A DNA stretch of 64,000 nucleotides from Allobosea sp. WAO. Lineage in GTDB: Bacteria > Pseudomonadota > Alphaproteobacteria > Rhizobiales > Beijerinckiaceae. Each line of letters begins with the position of its first letter. Position 1 is the stretch's first letter. The DNA is taken from assembly GCF_001509835.1 (NCBI RefSeq), contig NZ_JXTJ01000002.1:62001-126000 (forward strand). The letters run 5' to 3'. Positions 17,234-25,210 of the stretch are shown here, in pieces. A model generated the notes under the pieces. That model was not told the DNA's origin. It saw nothing but the letters and a program-made list of their open reading frames with translations, and did no database searches. The position numbers were made by a program, and so were the translations under genes.

Positions 17234-19474
17234 ATGCTGAAGAATGATCCGCATATCGGCTCTCCCCGCAATCGCGTCGACGGGCCGGCCAAGGTCACCG
17301 GGGCTGCAACCTACGCAGCCGAATTCGCCGCGACCGATCTCGGCCATGGCTACATTGTCGAGAGCGCGATTGCTCGCGGGCTCATCCGCTCGATCAATGT
17401 CGCTGCGGCTGAAGCCGCGCCGGGTGTGATCAAAGTCTTCACCCATGAGAACCGGCCACAGACGGCGTGGTTCACCTACAAGTACCGCGACCAGGTCGGA
17501 CCTCCGGGCTCGCCCTTCCGCCCGCTTTACAGCGAAGAAATCCAGTATAGCGGCCAGCCCATCGCGCTTGTCGTGGCAACGAGCTTCGACGCCGCCCGCG
17601 ATGCGGCCGCGCTCGTGATCGTAGAATATGCGGAGAAGCCGCATCTCACGGATCTGAGCATCGCCCGGAAAGACGCCTACAAGCCCCCCAAAAAGCGCTT
17701 GGGCATCGCCCCCCCGCCCGATCCGCGCGGCGACGCCGTCAAGGCGTTCAGCGAAGCGCCAGTTAGCGTCAGCGCGGAATACGCCATCGCACCCGAGCAT
17801 CACAACCCGATGGAGCCGCATGCAACGACTGTGATCTGGGAAGGCGACGGCAAGATCACCGTCCATGACAAGACGCAAGGGGTGCAGAACAGCCAGGCCT
17901 ACGTCGCCAGCGTCTTCGGCCTGTCGAGCGACAATGTCCGCGTCGTGGCGCCTTATGTCGGTGGCGGCTTCGGCTCCGGCCTCCGCCCGCAACACCAGCT
18001 CTTCCTCGCCGTGATGGCGTCACTGGCGCTCGAACGCTCGGTGCGTGTCGAGCTGACGCGGCAGCAGATGTTCGGCCATGTCCACCGCCCCGAGACCATC
18101 AACGCCGTGGCGCTCGGCGCTGATGCTGATGGCAAGCTCGTGTCGATCCAGCACCACGCAGTCGCCGCGACGTCGCAATTCGAGGACCACCAGGAGAATG
18201 TCGTAAACTGGTCGGGCATGCTCTACCACGCGCCAAACGTCGATCTGCGTTACGAACTCGCCAAGCTCGACATCTACTCTCCCGGCGACATGCGGGCGCC
18301 CGGCGCGCCTCTCGGCCTGTTCGCGCTCGAAAGTGCGATGGACGAACTGGCGATAGCCGCGAAGATCGACCCTATCGAGCTGCGCCTGCGCAACTACACC
18401 GACCACGACGAGAATGATGGCAAGGTCTTCACCTCGAAGGAGCTTCGAGCCTGCTATCGCGAAGGTGCCGAGCGCTTTGGTTGGAACAAGCGCAACGCCC
18501 GACCGTGTTCTATGCGCGATGGTCGAGAACTGATCGGGTGGGGCATGGCGAGCGGCGTCTGGGAAGCCGGAATGATGAAGACGGCGGCGCGGGGGGTCTT
18601 CACGGCCGATGGCCGCCTTGAACTCTCCTGCGCCACCTCCGACATCGGAACCGGAACCTACACCATCCTGAGCCAGATCGGTGCCGAGACACTCGGCCTC
18701 GAGATGGAACAGGTCACGGTGAAGCTGGCGGATTCTACTCTCCCGGCGTCGCCCGTGCAGGGCGGATCGTGGACAGCAGCCTCTGCTGGCAGCGCCGTCA
18801 TGGCCGCCTGCCAGGACCTGCAGGCGCAGCTATTCAAGCTGGCGCGCAAGATCGATGGCTCGCCATTCGCCGACGCAAGCGATGACGACATAGCTTTCGT
18901 CAACGGCAGAATCCTACTGCGGACCAACCCTGCCAAGTCCGTGTTGCTGGCTGAGGCGCTTGCAGCGTCGGGCGAAGAGAAGCTGGAGGCGGAGAAGAGC
19001 GCAAGCCCCGGCCTGATCGGGCCGATGCGCTACGCGGCGTACACACACTCAGCCGTGTTTGCCGAGGTGAGGATTGACGCGGAGCTTGGGCAGATCCGCG
19101 TCACACGCATCGTCAATGCAGTCGCGGCCGGACGCATCCTCAACCCCAAAACCGCGCGCAGCCAGATTATCGGCGGTGTCGTCTGGGGCATCGGCATGGC
19201 GTTGCACGAGGAGACGCTAACCGACCACCGCCTCGGTCGCATCATGAACCACTCGCTCGCTGAGTATCATGTCCCGGCGAACGCCGACATCTACGACATC
19301 GACGTGGTCTTCGTCGAAGAGCATGACGACAAGGCGAGCCCGATCGGCGTCAAGGGGCTCGGCGAGATCGGCATCGTCGGCACAGCGGCCGCCATTGCAA
19401 ACGCGATCCACCATGCCACGGGCAAACGGCTGCGCAGCCTGCCGATAACCCTCGATAAACTGCTGGCGGCCTGA
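17234..19474 (+). CDS. paoC: Aldehyde oxidoreductase, molybdenum subunit
   Basis: A 746-residue molybdopterin subunit. The family regions are present in order: the N-terminal GSPRNRVDGPAKVTGAATYA, PYVGGGFGSGLRP for cofactor binding, QGGSWTAASAGSAV, and near the C-terminus GVKGLGEIGIVGTAAAIANA with the catalytic Glu in GLGEIG. The trimer oxidises aldehydes to acids and protects against aldehyde toxicity; the exact substrate cannot be read. No paoD/xdhC-like maturation gene follows, so cofactor insertion must depend on a gene elsewhere. Confidence 0.95.
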   Translation: MLKNDPHIGSPRNRVDGPAKVTGAATYAAEFAATDLGHGYIVESAIARGLIRSINVAAAEAAPGVIKVFTHENRPQTAWFTYKYRDQVGPPGSPFRPLYSEEIQYSGQPIALVVATSFDAARDAAALVIVEYAEKPHLTDLSIARKDAYKPPKKRLGIAPPPDPRGDAVKAFSEAPVSVSAEYAIAPEHHNPMEPHATTVIWEGDGKITVHDKTQGVQNSQAYVASVFGLSSDNVRVVAPYVGGGFGSGLRPQHQLFLAVMASLALERSVRVELTRQQMFGHVHRPETINAVALGADADGKLVSIQHHAVAATSQFEDHQENVVNWSGMLYHAPNVDLRYELAKLDIYSPGDMRAPGAPLGLFALESAMDELAIAAKIDPIELRLRNYTDHDENDGKVFTSKELRACYREGAERFGWNKRNARPCSMRDGRELIGWGMASGVWEAGMMKTAARGVFTADGRLELSCATSDIGTGTYTILSQIGAETLGLEMEQVTVKLADSTLPASPVQGGSWTAASAGSAVMAACQDLQAQLFKLARKIDGSPFADASDDDIAFVNGRILLRTNPAKSVLLAEALAASGEEKLEAEKSASPGLIGPMRYAAYTHSAVFAEVRIDAELGQIRVTRIVNAVAAGRILNPKTARSQIIGGVVWGIGMALHEETLTDHRLGRIMNHSLAEYHVPANADIYDIDVVFVEEHDDKASPIGVKGLGEIGIVGTAAAIANAIHHATGKRLRSLPITLDKLLAA

Positions 19475-19653
19475 TCGCGAAAGCTTGCCGGCGTTTCGCG
19501 AGCATCGGCCCAGCGACTAGCTTCCAGCTCATTGAGTTCAGGTGGACGGCCCACCTCTTGAGTGATTTCCATAATCCGCTCTAGGACTCGACGATAGTCG
19601 CCTGAGTTGCGGACAATCCGCAGGGGTTCGTCAGAATCGCGGCACTTGGGCAT
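19291..19653 (-). CDS. Possible small helical protein reading into the paoC 3' end
   Basis: From an ATG at 19653 the minus frame begins with LRIVRNSGDYRRVLERIM and ELNELEASRWADARE, which fits the helical-hairpin family seen at 30535 and 62947. After about 55 codons it runs antisense into the end of paoC, where the composition turns to shadow-like. The genuine part may therefore be only 19475-19653 with its own stop lost. No strong ribosome site. Kept because of the family likeness, with low certainty. Confidence 0.35.
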   Translation of the reverse strand: MPKCRDSDEPLRIVRNSGDYRRVLERIMEITQEVGRPPELNELEASRWADARETPASFRDQAASSLSRVIGRLRSRLPVAWWIAFAMAAAVPTMPISPSPLTPIGLALSSCSSTKTTSMS

Positions 19654-19827
19654 GCAGGCCGTCTCTCGCTCCAATCTATCTCAACCTCTCGTGATGCTTG
19701 AAGGTTCGGCGACCGAGTGCCGATCGCGGGAGGGAGCTCGGTAGAGGGAAGTACACCTTAATGGCTGCAGATCGGGCCAGGTCGTCCCTGTACACTTAGT
19801 CGGACTGCAACGATCAGGAGGACGCCA

Positions 19828-20163
19828 ATGCGACGAGCCGCGGCGGCGACTATGATGTTGATCGGGGCTAGCAACCCGACGCTGGCTTCGGAATGGATCG
19901 GTCGATGGGGAGCGCCCAACTGTGCGCGCGAGGCAACGATAATCGGTTTGAGCCCGAAGCAGTTGGACCTGTCGACATTCGAAACCTACTGCCAGAGCGT
20001 CAGATCAAAGAAGCAGCCAGACGGCTATGAACTCACCGCTCAATGCAGCGGAGAAGGCCGCCCTATGCGGGTGTCATTTTTCATTCGCGTTGAGGCAAAC
20101 GAGCTGACTTTCACGCGTCTGCGCGGGTTCGATTTCGATCCGAAACGGTTTCGACGTTGCTGA
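19828..20163 (+). CDS. Exported hypothetical protein
   Basis: A 111-residue protein with a signal peptide (MRRAAAATMMLIGASNPTLA) and the strong ribosome site AGGAGG. The mature protein has three cysteines and a compact beta-like build starting EWIGRWGAPNCAREATIIG; the pattern suggests a small periplasmic domain, but I recognise no family. Base composition is lower in G+C than the genes around it. A frameshifted second small exported protein follows 26 nt later. Confidence 0.78.
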   Translation: MRRAAAATMMLIGASNPTLASEWIGRWGAPNCAREATIIGLSPKQLDLSTFETYCQSVRSKKQPDGYELTAQCSGEGRPMRVSFFIRVEANELTFTRLRGFDFDPKRFRRC

Positions 20164-20189
20164 TAGCGCGGGCGTTTTGGGGAGCTGCG

Positions 20190-20536
20190 ATGAGCAGAAT
20201 TTGGATGGCGGTCGCGGCCATGGCTGCGTCAACTGCGTGCGGCGGAGCGGCTCAGGCGGCTTGCCGGTCGCAAATACAGATTCCGAAGGGTGCCGAATTA
20301 GCTTCGGGCTCGATTTGAGCGGCTATAGCCCCATACATGCACGGACGGTTTTACAGCAGTTCGAAATTATGAAAAAGCCAGATCGTGGATTCCTAGATAA
20401 GGTTGGAGAATTCACGTTCTTCTACAAGCCAAAGGCCAGTTTCACTGGGAAAGACAGCTTCGTTGTTTATCTATGCGAGTCCAATCTTTCTGGAAAGGGG
20501 TGTACTAGAATAAACTACGTCGTGACGGTGAGGTAG
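20190..20536 (+). pseudogene. Frameshifted small exported Ig-like protein
   Basis: From the ATG at 20190 (GGGGAGC upstream) a signal peptide, MSRIWMAVAAMAASTACGG, and the mature start ACRSQIQIPKGAE are read, but this frame stops at 20316-20318. A neighbouring frame then encodes a coherent remainder, SFGLDLSGYSPIHARTVLQ, then GEFTFFYKPKASFTGKDSF and VVYLCE, a cadherin/Ig-like strand pattern, to 20536. One frameshift between about 20270 and 20316 would join both. It is a broken gene or a sequencing error. Function unknown. Confidence 0.65.
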
Positions 20537-20571
20537 TCGCCCGAAACGAAGGGCTCATAGGCGCACGAAAG

Positions 20572-21423
20572 TTAGATAATCGGTTTGCCGCCGGTCACCG
20601 CGATTGTCGCGCCTGACACATAGCTCGAGAGCGGGTCGGCCAGCATGACGTACGCGGTAGCAAGCTCGGCCGGCTGCCCGGGACGCTTCATCGGAACCTG
20701 CTTGCCGAAGTTCGAGACCCTCTCGGCATCCATCGTCGAGGGAATGAGCGGCGTCCAGATTGGCCCCGGCGCTACTGCGTTTGCGCGGATGCCCTTCTCT
20801 GCAAGGAGCTGCGCCAGTCCCGCCGTGAAATTCTGGATCGCGCCTTTCGTCGTGGCATAGGCGAGGAGCGTCGGATTCGGCATGTCGGCATTGACCGACG
20901 CGGTGTTGATGATCGCGCTACCCGGCCGCATATGAGGAACCGCTGCCTTTGTCAGATAGAACATCGCATGGATGTTGACCTTGAAGGTCAGCTCCCACTC
21001 GTCATCAGAAATCTCGCCGATGTCGTCAAACGTCGCTTGATGCGCGGCATTGTTGACGAGAATGTCGATCCCGCCGAGCTTGGCCTTTGCGGTCTCAATG
21101 ATCGAGCGACAATGTTCCGCAGACTGAATGTCTCCGGGAACAAGGATTGCTTTGCGTCCCGCCTTCTTCACCCAATGCTTTGTCTCGGCCGCGTCCTCAT
21201 CTTCGTTCAGGTACGATATGAGGAGATCTGCTCCTTCCCGGGCGAAAGCGATCGCCACCGCGCGACCAATTCCACTGTCGCCACCTGTGATGATGGCACG
21301 CTTTCCCAGAAGCCGGCCCGAACCCTTGTAGGACGACTCGCCGTGATCGGGCTTGGGGTCCATCTGGCCGGTCACCCCCGGCATCGATTGCTGCTGCTCG
21401 GAAAACGGCGGCTTGGGGTGCAT
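20572..21423 (-). CDS. SDR family oxidoreductase (YghA/YhdF-like)
   Basis: A 283-residue classical short-chain dehydrogenase with an N-terminal extension (PDHGESSYKGSGRLLGKRA). Rossmann motif ITGGDSGIGRAVAIAF near residue 50, NNAAHQ, catalytic Ser in NTASVN, YATTK for Tyr/Lys, and the end SGATIAVTGGKPI. The long lead and wording match the general-stress SDRs of the YghA/YhdF type that use NADP(H). GGAG precedes the ATG at 21423; longer upstream starts read antisense sequence. A GGTT-type stress promoter lies upstream on the same strand. Confidence 0.94.
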   Translation of the reverse strand: MHPKPPFSEQQQSMPGVTGQMDPKPDHGESSYKGSGRLLGKRAIITGGDSGIGRAVAIAFAREGADLLISYLNEDEDAAETKHWVKKAGRKAILVPGDIQSAEHCRSIIETAKAKLGGIDILVNNAAHQATFDDIGEISDDEWELTFKVNIHAMFYLTKAAVPHMRPGSAIINTASVNADMPNPTLLAYATTKGAIQNFTAGLAQLLAEKGIRANAVAPGPIWTPLIPSTMDAERVSNFGKQVPMKRPGQPAELATAYVMLADPLSSYVSGATIAVTGGKPII

Positions 21424-21511
21424 GGCAAAGCTCCATTCAGGTTGCTGACGCCGACTGTCCGCTGTCGAAGTGGCCGGCGCCCGTCTTCGTGGGCAGTCCC
21501 CACTTCGAGTC

Positions 21512-21742
21512 TCAAACCGGCGAGCCGAACCGCAGGTTCCTCGCCTTATCGAGGGTCGAGCGACTGGCGAATGCGTAACGCTGCTCGAACAGCCGCTTTC
21601 CGACTGCATCTTCGAGCCGCTTCATCTGCATGCTGACAGCGGGTTGCGTCCGCCGCAGCTTCTCGCCGCTCGCTGTGAAGCTCTCGGTTTCGACGATCGT
21701 GACAAGGGTCCGAAGAAGCTCGGTGTCCAGCGGCGTTCGCAT
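21512..21742 (-). pseudogene. LysR-type regulator remnant
   Basis: The first 60 or so codons are a clear LysR helix-turn-helix: LDTELLRTLVTIVETESFTA, then RRTQPAVSMQMKRLEDAVG and KRLFEQR. After that the frame diverges and stops at 21512, so the effector-binding domain (about 220 residues) is missing. The next ORF downstream is the SDR gene; a deletion between them would explain the loss. The fragment might still bind DNA but is most simply a pseudogene. Confidence 0.75.
21515..21540 (-). promoter_or_regulatory. Sigma-EcfG-like promoter, GGTT variant
   Basis: Minus strand GGAAC (21540-21536), 17 bp, GGTT (21518-21515), inside the LysR remnant and 92 nt before the SDR start. One mismatch. Confidence 0.4.
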
Positions 21743-21903
21743 GCACAGACCATAGCCGGCTGGGTGCCGTAACGACAGGGATACGCGACGGAATCCCCGC
21801 TCCTTAGCTCGCCTGGTCATATGGGAGGGCGGTCGGGCGGCCAAATGCACCGTCCTCTACACCAACACGCCGCGACAAATCCCGACACTGGATCTCAAGC
21901 CTG

Positions 21904-21928
21904 GGAACACAGTGCGGGCACGCCCGTT
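21904..21928 (+). promoter_or_regulatory. Perfect sigma-EcfG-type promoter
   Basis: GGAAC (21904-21908), 16 bp, CGTT (21925-21928), 41 nt before the start at 21970. Confidence 0.86.
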
Positions 21929-21969
21929 AGGCCAGAAGGGAGCAGCCTCCTTTGAGAAGGACTGTCATC

Positions 21970-22215
21970 ATGAATACCGAAAACGGTTTCAAAGCGATGT
22001 CGCAGAATGCCGACAAGGATGATCCCGATCAAAAGGATGCCGCCGACTCGTCAATCGAGAAAGGCTTCGACGAGGACAGTCACCTCTCGGAAGCAAGCGA
22101 TCGCGCCGCTGAGATCCAGCGCCTGCTGATGGATGAAATCCGGGATCGGCCACTACGAGCATTGGGCTGGGCTGCGACTGCTGGCTTCGTGCTTGGCATC
22201 TGGGTTTCGAGATAG
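21970..22215 (+). CDS. DUF883-like small membrane-anchored protein
   Basis: An 81-residue protein: an acidic, disordered first half, a helical segment (SDRAAEIQRLLMDEIRDRP) and a C-terminal hydrophobic span with glycine (LRALGWAATAGFVLGIWVSR). This ending is typical of the DUF883/ElaB family, tail-anchored inner-membrane proteins linked to stationary phase and ribosome or stress responses. AAGGA precedes the ATG at 21970; an earlier start at 21952 is less likely. It is followed 3 nt later by a membrane gene and controlled by a perfect stress promoter. Confidence 0.82.
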   Translation: MNTENGFKAMSQNADKDDPDQKDAADSSIEKGFDEDSHLSEASDRAAEIQRLLMDEIRDRPLRALGWAATAGFVLGIWVSR

Positions 22216-22218
22216 GCC

Positions 22219-22659
22219 ATGGCCGGCATGGCTGTCCTCCTGTTGGCGCGGATCAAAGCCGTCATCACACGATCGCTCACTGTGTACGGCTTGCTGGCCG
22301 TCGGCTGTTTGATCCTTATCTTCGCAGCCGGATACGCCCTGGACGCCGGGCGCGCAGCGCTGGCATTTCGCTATGGCCCCGTGATTGCGAGCCTGGCGAT
22401 AGCTGGCGGGCTGCTGGTTGCCGCAGGTCTTCTTGTGGGCCTGGCTATGTATCTGTGGCGCCGGCCCAGGCCCATGACCTCCGAGCTCGAGAAGGCGTCG
22501 CCTTTCAGCACCCCACCCTATCCCGCGCCGTATTCGATCCGACGCCTGGGAGCAATTGCCTCGGCTGGCGCAGGGGCCGCTTGCGCGGGCCTGGTGATTT
22601 ACCTGGTCAGTGCTCGCCGTCGAACCGTCGTGGATGAGCAGGATGTCGACATCGATTGA
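22219..22659 (+). CDS. Small integral membrane protein, holin-superfamily-like
   Basis: A 146-residue protein with two long hydrophobic segments (about 20-45 and 52-80) and a third span near the C-terminus (IASAGAGAACAGLVIYLVSA). The first two spans and the basic WRRPRP turn recall the phage-holin superfamily III proteins that often stand beside DUF883 genes, though the match is only in shape. It begins 3 nt after the DUF883-like stop, so the pair is an operon under the stress promoter at 21904. Function unknown. Confidence 0.75.
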   Translation: MAGMAVLLLARIKAVITRSLTVYGLLAVGCLILIFAAGYALDAGRAALAFRYGPVIASLAIAGGLLVAAGLLVGLAMYLWRRPRPMTSELEKASPFSTPPYPAPYSIRRLGAIASAGAGAACAGLVIYLVSARRRTVVDEQDVDID

Positions 22660-22717
22660 GGGACTTGGGGTCGAAAGGTCGCTGGCGGACCGGTAGCGAT
22701 TGTCGGGGAACGAGCGC

Positions 22718-23323
22718 GTGGGCGAACAACTTCCTGATCTAAGGACCAACGCCCTTCATCTGTGTATCGATATGCAGCGGCTATTTGGCCAGGAAGGTCC
22801 TTGGTCCACCCCATGGATGGCTCGCGCTCTGCCGCAGTGTGTCGCCTTGGCGGAGCGCCAACCGCAAGCCACCATTTTCACACGGTTCATAACTCCGGCG
22901 ACGGCGGAAGAGACCGTCGGAGCTTGGCGAGATTTCTATCATCGCTGGCCCGAAACGACACGCGACCGCCTTCATGCCAGCTTGCTGGAACTGCTCCCGG
23001 AGCTTGCTCGGTTCACGCCGCCGGCGCGAGTTTTCGACAAGCCAGTCTATTCGGCCTTTGCAAGCCGCAGATTGCTCGCCCATCTCCGCGAGAGGTCAAT
23101 CGATACGGTTATTCTGTCGGGCGCGGAGACTGACATTTGCGTGCTCTCCTCGGCGTTGGGAGCCGTCGATCACGGATACAAGGTGGTTATCGCGACCGAC
23201 GCGGTCTGCAGTTATTCCGATGCAGGCCATGATGCTCTGCTGGCGCTGTTTCGGGAACGCTTCAGCCAACAGGTCGCGGCGGCGACAACAGGTGAAATTC
23301 TGGATCACTGGCAAAGAGATTAG
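22718..23323 (+). CDS. Isochorismatase-family cysteine hydrolase
   Basis: About 200 residues of the isochorismatase-like hydrolase fold: the catalytic Asp in ALHLCIDMQRLF, a Lys in the middle (RVFDKPVYSAF) and the nucleophilic Cys in LSGAETDICVLSSALGA. The GTG at 22718 is chosen because GGGGA precedes it; a TTG at 22700 would add six residues. Family members hydrolyse amides such as nicotinamide or ureido compounds; the substrate is not evident. It lies alone, 58 nt after the membrane-protein operon. Confidence 0.88.
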   Translation: MGEQLPDLRTNALHLCIDMQRLFGQEGPWSTPWMARALPQCVALAERQPQATIFTRFITPATAEETVGAWRDFYHRWPETTRDRLHASLLELLPELARFTPPARVFDKPVYSAFASRRLLAHLRERSIDTVILSGAETDICVLSSALGAVDHGYKVVIATDAVCSYSDAGHDALLALFRERFSQQVAAATTGEILDHWQRD

Positions 23324-23502
23324 GGCCCGCAGACGGGGGCATGCTCCGAAGCTCGCCGGGGCGTCACCAAAGCCGCGAACCAATCCTGCCCAGTAGCGTT
23401 CTAAGTTCGGTCAAGGAGATCAGCCATCGACGCTATCCAGGGGCTGGTCGCGAGTTCTCTGGCGAGCATAAACCCCCAACCAGAGAGCGCAGGAGAACGG
23501 TC

Positions 23503-23880
23503 ATGATCCACCACGTCTCTCTGGGCACTAACAATGTTGGTCGAAGCCGTGCCTTTTATGATGCTGTGCTCGTAGTGCTCGGCCTGCGGCTAATCAAATC
23601 CTCTGAAGAGTCGGTGGACTACGGTGTGTCAGGAGTAATGTTTAGCTTGGAGACGCCCGTTAATGGCGCTCCTGCCTCGGCCGGAAACGGCGTACACATC
23701 GCCTTCGATGCGGGCGACCGGTCTGTAGTCGATGAATTTTACAGAATCGCCTTGCAGCACGGGGGCACCGACGCAGGGCCTCCAGGACTCCGGCCGACCT
23801 ACAATCCCAACTACTATGGCGCGTTTGTGCTCGATCCCGACGGCAACAAGATCGAAGCGGTTACGCACAATGGCAAATAG
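23503..23880 (+). CDS. VOC-family (glyoxalase-like) protein
   Basis: A 125-residue vicinal-oxygen-chelate protein: IHHVSLGTNNVGRSRAFYDA opens the first beta-alpha-beta-beta-beta unit, and GAFVLDPDGNKIEAVTHN closes the second, with the usual His and Glu metal positions. AGGAG precedes the ATG at 23503. Such proteins include glyoxalases, thiol transferases and antibiotic-resistance enzymes; the substrate cannot be told. Its last 11 bases overlap the start of the following membrane gene, which suggests coupling. Confidence 0.92.
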   Translation: MIHHVSLGTNNVGRSRAFYDAVLVVLGLRLIKSSEESVDYGVSGVMFSLETPVNGAPASAGNGVHIAFDAGDRSVVDEFYRIALQHGGTDAGPPGLRPTYNPNYYGAFVLDPDGNKIEAVTHNGK

Positions 23881-24574
23881 CGGTCGGCGCCGAGCTCAGA
23901 CGCCCGGCTATGCTCGCCTGTCCACAGTTGGAATTCGAGCGGTGGAGCGTTTCTTCCGGGACAACGGTCTTAGCCTGGCTCTCCTGGCAATGTTCATAGC
24001 GTCTCTCGGCGGCATGGCACTAACCGGACACGCAGCGCACAACCAGCAGCTGGCCGCACATGCTCAAAGCACAGTTAGTCTCGGAAGCTATTTGCTTGGA
24101 GGCGCATTTCTTTCGGCGCTTTTTGAGAACTGGGAGAGCGAATTTCTTCAGATGGCGGTCTTCGTCGTGCTTACGGCAATCCTGTTCCAACGAGGCTCGG
24201 CAGAATCTCGCGATCCTGACGCTCCGGAGAGAGAGAACGACGCAGTCGCCTGGCGGGTGCGCTATCCCTCGCTAGGATGGCTCTATGAACACTCCCTCGG
24301 ACTTGCCCTTGCGTTTCTGTTTGTTGCGTCCTTTGCCCTCCATTGCTGGTTCAGCCTCATTAACGCCAACCGCGAAGCCTCGCTGCATGGAAGGGAGGCA
24401 CAGTCCATTCTGAGCTATCTCGGCGATTCTCAACTCTGGTTTGAATCATTTCAGAACTGGCAATCAGAGTTCCTGTCGACCGCCGTATTGGTCTTGCTTT
24501 CGATATTTCTTCGGCATCGAGGTTCGCCAGAATCCAAGCCGATGGGCGCCGCCCATCGAGACACTGGAGACTAG
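23870..24574 (+). CDS. DUF6766 family membrane protein
   Basis: A 234-residue membrane protein that starts inside the VOC gene (ATG 23870). It has four hydrophobic segments in two similar halves: SLALLAMFIASLGGMALTGH with LFENWESEFLQMAVFVVLTA, and later LGLALAFLFVASFALHCWFS with FESFQNWQSEFLSTAVLVLL. The repeated ENWxSEFLxxAV motif matches my memory of the DUF6766 family, whose function is unknown. The internal duplication is clear from the sequence itself. It is co-transcribed with the VOC protein. Confidence 0.85.
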   Translation: MANSGRRRAQTPGYARLSTVGIRAVERFFRDNGLSLALLAMFIASLGGMALTGHAAHNQQLAAHAQSTVSLGSYLLGGAFLSALFENWESEFLQMAVFVVLTAILFQRGSAESRDPDAPERENDAVAWRVRYPSLGWLYEHSLGLALAFLFVASFALHCWFSLINANREASLHGREAQSILSYLGDSQLWFESFQNWQSEFLSTAVLVLLSIFLRHRGSPESKPMGAAHRDTGD

Positions 24575-24691
24575 CTGGAAGGGTAGAGCTGCCGCGCAGA
24601 GCCGCTTTTCCTTGAGAGGTCGCCATAGCTCGCGAGATCGGACGCCCCGTGTGATTGCGTGACCGACGCCTGCTAAAAACTGCTTGAGCGT

Positions 24692-24716
24692 GGAACCCAA
24701 AGCCGCCTACGCCGTT
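24692..24716 (+). promoter_or_regulatory. Perfect sigma-EcfG-type promoter for tiny membrane protein
   Basis: GGAAC (24692-24696), 16 bp, CGTT (24713-24716), 34 nt before the ATG at 24751. Confidence 0.85.
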
Positions 24717-24750
24717 AGCTCGCGTGGTCAATTGATAAAGCCTGCTGCTG

Positions 24751-24855
24751 ATGTCCTCCTCGACGGCGATCTGGTTGCTCACTGTGGTCCGCGTTGCCAT
24801 CACGGTCTGCTTCATCAGCTGCGGAATCCCCAGCCCCTGGGGCGCGAGCCACTGA
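24751..24855 (+). CDS. 34-residue single-span membrane protein
   Basis: A tiny gene whose product opens MSSSTAIWLLTVVRVAITVC and ends after a short polar tail. It is a clear paralogue of the 29-residue protein at 62780-62869: MSS, T-A, W-L-L-T and the C-F-x-x-C-G-I ending align without gaps. The shared pair of cysteines in and after the membrane span is notable. The ribosome site is weak, but a perfect sigma-EcfG-type promoter stands directly upstream and a second one follows for the next gene. Too short for automatic gene calls; function unknown. Confidence 0.68.
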   Translation: MSSSTAIWLLTVVRVAITVCFISCGIPSPWGASH

Positions 24856-24873
24856 ACTTGCTGCCGTCCGCAC

Positions 24874-24899
24874 GGAACATACAGCGCCGATAGGCCGTT
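24874..24899 (+). promoter_or_regulatory. Perfect sigma-EcfG-type promoter for DUF2171 and TPP genes
   Basis: GGAAC (24874-24878), 17 bp, CGTT (24896-24899), 40 nt before the DUF2171 start at 24939. Confidence 0.87.
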
Positions 24900-24938
24900 C
24901 CCCTCAGTGTGCGCCCATCACTGTCGGGAGAGTCAGCC

Positions 24939-25178
24939 ATGATGTTCGTGGATCAAATACGAGAAGGACTCAAAGTCGTGGGTTCGGACGGCGCGCACGT
25001 CGGGACCGTCGATAGCCTTTCTGGTCAGCTGCTGAAGCTGAAGAAGATCGATCCTGCCTCAGGTGGGATGCACCACTACCTCGACATTGGGCTCGTGGTG
25101 GGCATCGAGGGCGACACGATCTCACTGATCATCCCCGCAGCCGAAGCCATGGAACGCTGGTCCAACGAAAGCGCCTAG
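24939..25178 (+). CDS. DUF2171 family protein
   Basis: A 79-residue PRC-barrel-like small protein of the DUF2171 family: [20 protein letters not shown], then the [20 protein letters not shown] strand pair. GGGAG precedes the double ATG (24939, 24942). The family is common in stress-related clusters of alphaproteobacteria; no function is established. A perfect stress promoter lies upstream, and the TPP-enzyme gene begins 32 nt after its stop, so the two are probably one transcript. Confidence 0.9.
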   Translation: MMFVDQIREGLKVVGSDGAHVGTVDSLSGQLLKLKKIDPASGGMHHYLDIGLVVGIEGDTISLIIPAAEAMERWSNESA

Positions 25179-25210
25179 CACTTGTCCCCGACCTTGACCC
25201 GGAGAACAGA

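Noticed and set aside
24700-24740. tRNA-like D-arm wording near TTAGCTCGCGTGG
   Set aside because: No acceptor stem, anticodon arm or T-loop can be folded around it; it is the promoter and leader of the tiny membrane gene.
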